A stretch of DNA of 9,707 nt from a bacterium HR32 (lineage in GTDB: Bacteria > Sysuimicrobiota > Sysuimicrobiia > Sysuimicrobiales > Sysuimicrobiaceae): the NCBI GenBank assembly GCA_002898935.1, contig BEII01000035.1:1-9707 (forward strand). The letters are read 5' to 3'. Both the position numbers and the translations under genes were made by a program. Below are positions 1 through 5,715 of the stretch, in pieces (the first letter of the stretch is position 1; every line of letters starts with the position of its first letter). Under the pieces are notes generated by a model. That model saw nothing but the letters and a program-made list of their open reading frames with translations, made no database searches and had not been told where the DNA came from.

Positions 1-503
1 ATCGAGAGGCCCGGCAAGGTGTTCAGGAAGGGTAGCGGCAGGAACAGGACCACCCCCATGGCCAGGACCACCACCGACGTCACCCGCAGCAGTGCTTCGT
101 CCCCGAGCGGAGTCCACCGGGGGCGGGAGAACCTTTCCACCCGCTGCAGGAGCGCAACACCGCGGTCGCGCAGCCCGGCCACGGTGCGCTCCGACAGGCG
201 GTACTCGGATACGCGGCGGGGCAGCCACGGCCGGCGCCTGCCCATCGCCATCTGCACGGCACCCACCACGTACAGCAGGCCCACGATGCCGGAGGTGCCC
301 GGAGGGAGGATGGGGATCATGGTCACCAGGGCGAGCAGGATCAGGATGAGCCCGAACCCGCGCTCCTCCATGCGTTCCGCGAGCCGACCCACGGTGAGCG
401 GGCCCTCGGGTTGGGAGAGGGCTTCGTGCAGGATCCGGGACAGGGGCAGCTCCCCGGGCGGTACGTGGTGGGAACGCGCGGCGGTCGGGACCCCGGTCTC
501 CAT
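1..503 (-). CDS. ExoD-family membrane protein (5' part, runs off left edge)
   Basis: An open frame begins at the ATG at 503 and reads leftward through the window edge without a stop, giving 167 visible residues. The family (ExoD, PF06055) is about 190-200 residues, so only the C-terminus is missing. Visible features are a soluble N-terminus, a long hydrophobic stretch at about residues 50-88 with the proline-rich turn 'IPILPPG' at 63-69, the typical 'PWLP' after a basic cluster (92-95), and a second hydrophobic segment at about 141-160 ending in 'LPLPFLNTLPGLS'. The spacing of these motifs is what I recognise as ExoD. In Rhizobium the family was linked to exopolysaccharide production and nodule invasion, but its biochemical role is unclear. 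The gene stands alone behind a terminator-like repeat. There is no Shine-Dalgarno before the ATG, and a -10-like TACACT lies only 8 nt upstream, which suggests leaderless translation. Confidence 0.82.
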   Translation of the reverse strand, partial: METGVPTAARSHHVPPGELPLSRILHEALSQPEGPLTVGRLAERMEERGFGLILILLALVTMIPILPPGTSGIVGLLYVVGAVQMAMGRRRPWLPRRVSEYRLSERTVAGLRDRGVALLQRVERFSRPRWTPLGDEALLRVTSVVVLAMGVVLFLPLPFLNTLPGLS

Positions 504-511
504 CTGTGCGT

Positions 512-517
512 AGTGTA
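512..517 (-). promoter_or_regulatory. Probable -10 element of the exoD-like gene, leaderless arrangement
   Basis: On the minus strand TACACT lies at 517-512, with 8 nt between it and the ATG at 503. A start site 6-8 nt downstream of the hexamer would fall at or within a few bases of the start codon. No convincing -35 hexamer is found at 16-19 nt spacing, and no GGAGG-like sequence precedes the ATG. The same hexamer occurs upstream of the gerW-like gene. Confidence 0.4.
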
Positions 518-631
518 GCGCACCGAGCGCCCGGAGCGTGTCCGAGAAACCTTCGTGAAGAGGGGGACTGGGATGGTCTCGCCAGAGAAGCTTGTCCTGG
601 AAAAGCCGTCGTCGCCAACACGGACCGGGGT

Positions 632-660
632 CCCCAAAAAGCGCGCAGCGATTTTTGGGG
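632..660 (-). terminator. Perfect 9-bp inverted repeat, probable terminator of the deoC operon
   Basis: CCCCAAAAA at 632-640 is the exact reverse complement of TTTTTGGGG at 652-660. The 11-nt loop can itself form a 3-bp CGC/GCG inner stem. A second palindrome, GGACC-GG-GGTCC (622-633), abuts it. The repeat begins only 4 nt beyond the stop of the flavoenzyme gene at 665. Unlike a textbook terminator, the U-run lies inside the stem with GGGG at its base. Because the repeat is symmetric it could act in both directions. It would separate the four-gene operon from the exoD-like gene downstream. Confidence 0.55.
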
Positions 661-664
661 TGGT

Positions 665-1780
665 CTAGAGGAACCGGCGCAGGGAGAGGAACCCCACGGG
701 CAGACGGGTGGCCCCTTCGGAGGCCAGGTCGGCTACCGCCTCGCCCACGACGCTGGTGAACTTGAACCCGTGGCCGGAGCAGGCCGAGCAGACCACCACG
801 TTGGGGAACTCCGGGTGGCGGTCCACCACGAAGTGCTCGTCCGGCGTGTTGGTGTACAGGCAGGTCACCGCACCCTCCAGCCCGCCGTCTGCCTCAGGCA
901 GGCGCCGGGCGAGGCGGGCCCGTAGCCAGTTGGCTTCCTCAGGCCGGGCCGGAGGGACCTGGTCGGGATCCACACGCTCCCCACCGTGGTGGCGTGCAGC
1001 CTTGAAGCCCCGCCCCGCCACCGCAGGGATCCCGTAGAAGAAGCCGTCGTCGGCCTGCCAGACAAAGACCGGACAGCGGTCGGGTCCGAACCATTCGGGC
1101 CGCCTAGGTACAAACCAGAAAACCACCTGGCGTTCCACCCAAAGCGGGAGCGGCAAGCGGGCCAGGTCCGGCATCCAGGCACCCGCGGTGAGGACCAGGG
1201 AACCAGCTTCTACGGTTCCGTCCTCGGTTCGGACGGTGACCCGCCCGCCGTCGCATTCCCAGTCGAGCACCCGCGCGTGGAACCGCAACTCCGCACCCTG
1301 AGCCTGCGCCTGCTCCTGGTGGGCGCGCACGCAGGACTCCGGGAAGAGTACGCCCGCCCGCGGCTCGTACAGCGCCACCTCGCCCTCCGCCAGGTGGAAG
1401 GCCGGGAAGCGAGAGCGCACTTCCTGCGGGCTCAGGACTTCGTGGGGCAGCCCGTAGGCTCGGGCGCTGCGTAGCGCCCCGGCCACCAGCTCTCCCTGCG
1501 GACGGCCCACCATGAGCCCGCCGCACACCAGCAGCAACTGGTTCCCGCACGCGCGCTCGAGCTCCTCCCACAGTTCGTAGGCGCGCAGCAGCAACGGCAC
1601 GTAATCGGGGTGCTCGAAATAGGCTTGGCGGGTGATCCGGGTGTGCCCGTGGCTAGACCCGCGCTCGTGCAGCGGGCCGAATCGCTCCAGGCCGAGCACC
1701 CTCAGACCCCTGCGCGCCAGGTGGTAGGTGGCGGCGCTTCCGGCCCCACCCAGGCCGACGACGATCACTTCGTAGGCCAC
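665..1780 (-). CDS. SolA/monomeric sarcosine oxidase-like FAD-dependent amine oxidase
   Basis: This 371-residue protein matches the length of E. coli SolA (N-methyl-L-tryptophan oxidase) and is near monomeric sarcosine oxidase. Such enzymes oxidise secondary amines such as sarcosine with O2, giving the primary amine, formaldehyde and H2O2. The N-terminal dinucleotide motif is G9-x-G11-x-x-G14. The segment 'GSSHGHTRI' (41-49) carries His44 and Arg48, matching the flavin-site His45/Arg49 of sarcosine oxidase. Lys260 and His264 fit its active-site Lys/His pair. Cys307 in 'TCLYTNTPDEHF' is at the covalent 8-alpha-S-cysteinyl-FAD position, and Lys340 in 'SGHGFKF' matches the O2-activating lysine. 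The GTG at 1780 was chosen because AGGAGG lies 6 nt upstream and the Rossmann strand follows at once; the frame continues upstream, but that stretch overlaps the preceding gene. It is last in the deoC operon. The exact substrate cannot be read from sequence. Confidence 0.9.
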   Translation of the reverse strand: MAYEVIVVGLGGAGSAATYHLARRGLRVLGLERFGPLHERGSSHGHTRITRQAYFEHPDYVPLLLRAYELWEELERACGNQLLLVCGGLMVGRPQGELVAGALRSARAYGLPHEVLSPQEVRSRFPAFHLAEGEVALYEPRAGVLFPESCVRAHQEQAQAQGAELRFHARVLDWECDGGRVTVRTEDGTVEAGSLVLTAGAWMPDLARLPLPLWVERQVVFWFVPRRPEWFGPDRCPVFVWQADDGFFYGIPAVAGRGFKAARHHGGERVDPDQVPPARPEEANWLRARLARRLPEADGGLEGAVTCLYTNTPDEHFVVDRHPEFPNVVVCSACSGHGFKFTSVVGEAVADLASEGATRLPVGFLSLRRFL

Positions 1781-1786
1781 CCACGA

Positions 1787-1792
1787 CCTCCT
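1787..1792 (-). promoter_or_regulatory. AGGAGG ribosome binding site of the flavoenzyme, overlapping the upstream stop
   Basis: On the minus strand AGGAGG occupies 1792-1787, 6 nt before the GTG at 1780. Its first two bases are the last two of the TAG that ends the preceding small gene (1793-1791). Termination of one gene and initiation of the next are thus physically linked. This site decides the GTG start. Confidence 0.75.
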
Positions 1793-2156
1793 ACGGCCCG
1801 CGCACGCGGCGCGCGGACCACCGACCTCCGGTGCCCCCCGGTACCCGGTACACGCCGGACGCCTGCCCGTCCTGCAGCCTGCCGTCGAACTGCAGCACCG
1901 CAACGCCACCGCGCAGCACTCCCCAGCGGACCCGGGAGCCCTCCACCACCCCGTCGATCCGGGCTTCGGAAAACCACGCGCCCTCCACCTCGATCCGGCC
2001 GGAGATCCGGTTCCCCTGCTGGGCCACGTGTACGCGAAAACCGCCAGCCGAACGGCCGTCCGAGCCCTGCCACGTGCCGAGCCAGGTCCCGGCCACGTCC
2101 GGCGCTCCGGCGCACGCACAGGCCAGCGCGGCAAGGAGTGCGGTGGCGCCCTTCAC
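1791..2156 (-). CDS. Small exported beta-rich protein of unknown function
   Basis: The frame encodes 121 residues. The N-terminus has one Lys followed by a hydrophobic run (residues 4-13) and 'ACACAGAP'. A signal peptidase I site after A14-C15-A16 is plausible. Two cysteines (13 and 15) raise the option of a lipoprotein, but neither sits in a canonical lipobox. The mature part has repeated strand-like segments: 'GTWLGTW' (23-29), 'GNRISGRIEV', 'IDGVVEGSRV', 'FDGRLQDG', then 'SGVYRV' and 'GGRWSARR' near the end. This G-x-W ... SG-Y ... G-W-x-x-R layout resembles small avidin/lipocalin-like beta-barrels often found as bacterial hypothetical proteins. I cannot name a family or ligand. The GTG start at 2156 overlaps the TGA of the dehydrogenase by 4 nt (GTGA). 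No good Shine-Dalgarno precedes it, so expression probably depends on reinitiation. Confidence 0.72.
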   Translation of the reverse strand: MKGATALLAALACACAGAPDVAGTWLGTWQGSDGRSAGGFRVHVAQQGNRISGRIEVEGAWFSEARIDGVVEGSRVRWGVLRGGVAVLQFDGRLQDGQASGVYRVPGGTGGRWSARRVRGP

Positions 2157-4558
2157 TCCCCGTGGGGGATCCACACGTTCTTCACCTGGGTGGCCTGTCG
2201 CAGGAACTCGTCTCCCTCGGCCCAGGCCGGGTCCAGCCAGTCCCGGGGCTCTGTGTCTGTCCAGGTCCGCTTGAGGTTGCCGGCGGATGCGCGCTCTACG
2301 GCCGCGGCTCCTTCCCGCGTCCCGAAGTACCACACCGCGTCCACGTCGTCGTGCTGGGCCAGCACGAGGGCCAGGGTGTCGCGGTCTCCGGTGACGATGT
2401 TAACGACCCCAGCGGGCACGTCCGAGGTGTCGAGGACCTGGTAGAAGTCGGTGGCCGCGAGGGGGTGGCGTTGGGAGGGGACGGCCACCACGGTGTTGCC
2501 GGAGGCGACGGCGGGTGCGACCAGCGACACAAGTCCCAGCAAGGGGAACGCGTCAGGGCAGACCGCCGCCACCACGCCCACGGGCTCGTGCAGGGCGAGG
2601 ACCAGGCACCGAGGGTCGGCGGTGGAGTGGACCGCGCCGTCGAACTTGTCGGCCCACGCCGCGTAGCTGAACAGGCGCTGGACCGTAGCCTGGACCTCGC
2701 GCTGCGCGAGGGCGCTTTCGCCGGTCATGGCGGCAATGCGGGCAGCGAACTCCGCTGCGCGCGCTTCGAGGTTCTCCGCCAGGTAGTACAGGACTTGCGC
2801 GCGGGCGTGGGCGGAGGTGCCGGCCCAGCCGGGGAGCGCAGACCTGGCGGCTTCCACCGCGTTGCGGACGTCCTTGCGGTTGCCCTCGCCCACCTCGCCG
2901 ACCAGGCGGCCGTCCGGGCCGTACACGAAGCGTACGTAAGGCGCGTCCGGCCGGACCTGGCGGCCCCCCACGTACATCTTGGGCGTGCGGTCCACCGCAG
3001 GTAGGGCAGCCGGCTGCGGAGGGCTCGCGGGAGGCAAGTCGGTTTCGGGGACCGACCCCCCTCCGGCGGGCCAGGCGGCGAGCGGCTTGCCGGGGCGCTG
3101 GAGGTACTCCCACATCCCCTCCCGGCCCCCCTCGCGTCCGAAGCCGCTCTCCCGGTATCCCCCGAACCCGCTGGCGGCGTCGAAGAGGTTGGTGCAGTTG
3201 ACCCACACGGTGCCGGCCTGGAGGCGGCGGGCGACGTCCAGGGCCAAGTTCAAGTTCTCGGTCCACACGCTGGCCGCGAGCCCGTAGCGCGTGTTGTTCG
3301 CGAGCGCCACCGCCTCAGTGGGGCTCCGGAAGGTCATGCTGACCAGCACCGGGCCGAAGATCTCCACCTGCGCGAGGGTGCTGGCCGGGGAGACCTCGGT
3401 GAAGAGGGTGGGCGGGAAGAACAGGCCGTCCCGGGGCACGGCCCAGGACGGCTGCCAGATCCGGGCGCCTTCTGCGAGCCCCACCTCGCACAGCTGACGG
3501 ATGCGCTCCAGCTGCACCGGCGCCACGATGGCGCCCATGTCCACCGCCTTGTCCATCGGGTCGCCGACCCTGAGGGTCTCCATGCGGGCGCGCAGTCTTT
3601 CCAGGAAGCGGTCTGCCACGCTCTGCTGCAGGAGGAGGCGGGAACCCGCGCAGCACACCTGGCCCTGGTTGAACCAGATGGCGTCCACCACCCCTTCCAC
3701 CGCACCGTCCAGGTCCGCGTCTTCGAACACCAAGAAGGGCGACTTGCCGCCGAGCTCCAGCGACAGGCGCTTGCCGGTGCCGGCGGTCAGCTGCCGGATC
3801 CGGCGGCCCACCTCCGTGGAACCGGTGAACGCGATCTTGTCCACCTCCGGGTGCTGGACCAACAGCTCGCCGGTCCGGCCATCGCCGGTGACCACGTTCA
3901 CGACCCCCGGGGGTAACCCGACCTCCAGGAGCAGCTCGCAAAACGCCAGGGCCGTGAGCGGTGTGAACTCGGCGGGCTTGAGGACCACGGTGCAGCCCGC
4001 GGCCAGGGCTGGGGCCACCTTCCACGCCACCATGAGCAACGGGAAGTTCCAGGGGATGATCTGGCCCACGACGCCCACCGGGGCGTAGCCGGGAAACGCG
4101 CTACTGCGCAGCTGCGCCCACCCCGCGTGGTGGTAGAAGTGCCGGGACACAAGCGGCACGTCGATGTCCCGACTCTCGCGGATGGGCTTGCCGTTGTCCA
4201 GGGTCTCGAGCACCGCCAGGAGCCGGGCGTGCTTTTGCACCTGTCGGGCGATGGCGTACAGGTAGCGGGCGCGCACGTGGTCCGGGGTTCGGCTCCAGGT
4301 GGGCAGCGCCTCCCGGGCCGCGCGCACCGCGCGTTCCACGTCCTCCGGGCCCGCCTGGGGGACGTGCGCCAGGAGTTCCCCCGTGGCAGGGTTTCGGGTC
4401 TCGAACCACTCCCCGCTTCGGGGCTCTGTCCACTCGTTGCCAATGAACAGGTGAAAGCGGCGCTGGCGGGCGTCCAGCCACCGGAGGGCAGGACGCGGGT
4501 CTTCGGGCGCGGGCCCGTAGTCCAACGTCTCCAGCAGGTCGCGGACGCGGGTGCTCAC
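2153..4558 (-). CDS. ALDH16-type two-domain aldehyde dehydrogenase
   Basis: The protein has 801 residues, about the length of human ALDH16A1. Residues ~35-490 form a full aldehyde dehydrogenase: 'IPWNFP' with Asn171, 'KPAE' with Lys194, 'FTGSTEVG' (244-251), 'LELGGK' with general base Glu268, 'GQVCCAGSR' with nucleophile Cys302, and 'EIFGP' with Glu399. A Pro/Ala-rich linker (~500-522) leads to a second domain (~525-770) that resembles only the NAD-binding half. There 'PWNFP' has become 'PDAFP' (668-672) and the KPAE lysine is Val693, and no ELGGK or catalytic Cys follows. This active-plus-pseudo layout is the hallmark of the ALDH16 family, which oxidises aldehydes to acids with NAD(P)+. The GTG start at 4558 overlaps the deoC stop by 4 nt with no Shine-Dalgarno, so translational coupling is likely. 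Acetaldehyde from DeoC is the inferred substrate. The open frame continues upstream, but that segment is antisense-like and unrelated to ALDHs. Confidence 0.92.
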   Translation of the reverse strand: MSTRVRDLLETLDYGPAPEDPRPALRWLDARQRRFHLFIGNEWTEPRSGEWFETRNPATGELLAHVPQAGPEDVERAVRAAREALPTWSRTPDHVRARYLYAIARQVQKHARLLAVLETLDNGKPIRESRDIDVPLVSRHFYHHAGWAQLRSSAFPGYAPVGVVGQIIPWNFPLLMVAWKVAPALAAGCTVVLKPAEFTPLTALAFCELLLEVGLPPGVVNVVTGDGRTGELLVQHPEVDKIAFTGSTEVGRRIRQLTAGTGKRLSLELGGKSPFLVFEDADLDGAVEGVVDAIWFNQGQVCCAGSRLLLQQSVADRFLERLRARMETLRVGDPMDKAVDMGAIVAPVQLERIRQLCEVGLAEGARIWQPSWAVPRDGLFFPPTLFTEVSPASTLAQVEIFGPVLVSMTFRSPTEAVALANNTRYGLAASVWTENLNLALDVARRLQAGTVWVNCTNLFDAASGFGGYRESGFGREGGREGMWEYLQRPGKPLAAWPAGGGSVPETDLPPASPPQPAALPAVDRTPKMYVGGRQVRPDAPYVRFVYGPDGRLVGEVGEGNRKDVRNAVEAARSALPGWAGTSAHARAQVLYYLAENLEARAAEFAARIAAMTGESALAQREVQATVQRLFSYAAWADKFDGAVHSTADPRCLVLALHEPVGVVAAVCPDAFPLLGLVSLVAPAVASGNTVVAVPSQRHPLAATDFYQVLDTSDVPAGVVNIVTGDRDTLALVLAQHDDVDAVWYFGTREGAAAVERASAGNLKRTWTDTEPRDWLDPAWAEGDEFLRQATQVKNVWIPHGE

Positions 4559-5538
4559 GGCATGGGGTGGTGGTGGGCCGCGGAGTAGCGCCCGGTGAGG
4601 TGGTAGCTGAGCTGCCGCTCCAAGTCCGTCAGCAGGCTGCTGGCGCCGATCCGGAAGGTCTCGGGTCGCGTCCAGCTCTCCCCGAGCTCCTCCCGCACGA
4701 GCGCGAGCCACTCCAGCGCCTGCTTGGCCGTGCGGATCCCGCCCGCGGGTTTGAACCCGACGCGGTACCCGGTGCGGGCGTGGTAGTCGCGCACCTGACG
4801 GACCATGACCAGGCCGACGGGGAGCGTGGCGTTCACCGCTTCCTTGCCCGTGCTGGTCTTCACGAAGTCCGCACCCGCCATCATGCACACGAGGGCTGCC
4901 TGCGCCACGTGCCGCAGGGTCGGGAGCTCCCCCGTCCCGAGGATGGTCTTGAGGTGGCAGCTCCCCGCCGCCTCCCGGAACGCCCGGACCTCCTCGTACA
5001 GAGCCCTCCAGTCGCCCCAGAGCACGTGGGCGCGGGAGACCACCACGTCCACTTCATCCGCCCCGGCGCGCGCCGCCTCCTCCACCTCGAGGAGGCGAAC
5101 GCGGAAGGGCGTCTGCGCCGCGGGGAACCCGGCGGCCACCGACGCGACCCGCACCGCGCAGCCCGCGAGGGCCTCACGGGCTGCGGGGAGCAGGTTCGGG
5201 TACACGCACACCGCGGCGACGTGCACCTCGTGTGGCTCGACGCCGAACCCCTTCAGGATGTCCGGCCGGACCGGCTGCCGCGCCTTCGCGGCGAGCCGCC
5301 GGACGTTGCTGGGCGTGTCGTCCCCGCTCAGGGTGGTGAGGTCCAGGCAGCGCACGGCCCGAAGCAGCCACGCGACCTGCCACTCTCGCTTGACCGTGCG
5401 GCGGGCGGGGAGGGTCTGGGCGCGCCGCTCCGCCGCCGACCGGTTCACCCGCACGGAGGCCACCCAGGCCAGGTCCAAGTCCGTCCCCGGGTTGTGCACC
5501 GCAGGGGTGTGGACGACCTTCGAGACGGTCGTAGCCAT
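4555..5538 (-). CDS. deoC: Deoxyribose-phosphate aldolase, long human-DERA-like form
   Basis: This 327-residue class I aldolase cleaves 2-deoxy-D-ribose 5-phosphate to acetaldehyde and D-glyceraldehyde 3-phosphate in the cytosol, the last step of deoxynucleoside salvage. The Schiff-base lysine is Lys227 in 'DFVKTSTGKE', the second catalytic lysine is Lys263 in 'GFKPAGGIR', and the acidic partner is Asp164 in 'DEVDVVVSR'. It is longer than E. coli DeoC (259 residues) and follows human DERA closely, including 'ARRTVKREWQ', 'LTTLSGDDT', 'AAVCVYP', 'VASVAAGFP', 'LKTILGTGEL' and a C-terminal 'FRIGASSLL...LTGRY'. The ATG at 5538 fits the human N-terminal alignment; the frame continues upstream but over the divergent promoter region. 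A -10-like TATCAT lies 9 nt before the ATG and there is no Shine-Dalgarno. It is the first gene of the operon, and its TGA lies inside the GTGA overlap with the dehydrogenase. Confidence 0.95.
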   Translation of the reverse strand: MATTVSKVVHTPAVHNPGTDLDLAWVASVRVNRSAAERRAQTLPARRTVKREWQVAWLLRAVRCLDLTTLSGDDTPSNVRRLAAKARQPVRPDILKGFGVEPHEVHVAAVCVYPNLLPAAREALAGCAVRVASVAAGFPAAQTPFRVRLLEVEEAARAGADEVDVVVSRAHVLWGDWRALYEEVRAFREAAGSCHLKTILGTGELPTLRHVAQAALVCMMAGADFVKTSTGKEAVNATLPVGLVMVRQVRDYHARTGYRVGFKPAGGIRTAKQALEWLALVREELGESWTRPETFRIGASSLLTDLERQLSYHLTGRYSAAHHHPMP

Positions 5539-5547
5539 CCTGCGGCG

Positions 5548-5553
5548 ATGATA
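5548..5553 (-). promoter_or_regulatory. Probable -10 element of the deoC operon
   Basis: TATCAT on the minus strand (5553-5548), within GTGTATCAT, sits 9 nt upstream of the deoC ATG at 5538. That leaves room for only about a 2-4 nt leader. There is no GGAGG-like sequence in front of the ATG, so leaderless initiation is inferred. No good -35 hexamer was found (AACCAT at 17-nt spacing is poor). Confidence 0.38.
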
Positions 5554-5606
5554 CACCCTCGGCCGGTGCCATGGTTCGGACATGTGTTCGCCAGAGCGAG
5601 GCCACA

Positions 5607-5622
5607 TGGCATGGCACTTGCT
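5607..5622 (+). promoter_or_regulatory. Sigma-54 (-24/-12) promoter upstream of the PAS/GAF/HD-GYP gene
   Basis: TGGCATGGCACTTGCT matches the sigma-54 consensus TGGCAYRNNNNTTGCW at every defined position, with the invariant GG (5608-5609) and GC (5620-5621) correctly spaced. It lies in the 177-bp intergenic region and points at the sensor gene. It predicts a transcription start near 5633 and a leader of about 83 nt. A 6-bp inverted repeat CATGTG (5581-5586)/CACATG (5603-5608) touches its left edge. No RpoN or enhancer-binding activator is encoded in the window, so function rests on the match alone. Confidence 0.55.
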
Positions 5623-5645
5623 GCGAAGGCTTGCACAAAGGCGAC

Positions 5646-5663
5646 CCTCGTACGGGTACTAGG
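5646..5663. promoter_or_regulatory. Imperfect palindrome CCT-n-GTAC-nn-GTAC-n-AGG, operator-like
   Basis: An 18-bp dyad has 7 of its 9 base pairs matching. It lies just downstream of the predicted sigma-54 start site and 52 nt before the sensor gene ATG. Its symmetry and position suit a repressor site or an mRNA leader element. No regulator can be assigned. Confidence 0.22.
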
Positions 5664-5702
5664 AACAGGCGGACGGTTGACCGTGGCGCAGACCAGCAAA
5701 CT

Positions 5703-5707
5703 GGAGG
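5703..5707 (+). promoter_or_regulatory. GGAGG ribosome binding site of the sensor gene
   Basis: GGAGG ends 8 nt before the ATG at 5716 and decides this start. Upstream in-frame GTG (5683) and TTG (5677) codons lack an equally good site, and the first PAS domain begins right after the ATG. Confidence 0.75.
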
Positions 5708-5715
5708 GCCAGCGC

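Noticed and set aside
1781..2134. N-terminal extension of the flavoenzyme frame
   Set aside because: It overlaps the small exported protein gene, is Arg/Gly/Pro-rich without a fold, and the Rossmann motif plus AGGAGG support the GTG at 1780.
1610..3004. A 464-codon + strand frame across the flavoenzyme, small protein and dehydrogenase genes
   Set aside because: It crosses three genes with strong motifs on the opposite strand and shows no domain of its own.
4559..4888. N-terminal extension of the dehydrogenase frame
   Set aside because: It lies over the conserved 3' end of deoC in another frame and has no resemblance to aldehyde dehydrogenases.
4567..5715. The sensor reading frame stays open for over 1.1 kb upstream of 5716 on the + strand
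   Set aside because: This stretch is antisense to deoC, which has complete catalytic motifs. The translation looks compositionally random and lacks domains, and a good ribosome site and PAS start lie at 5716. High GC makes stop-free antisense frames common.
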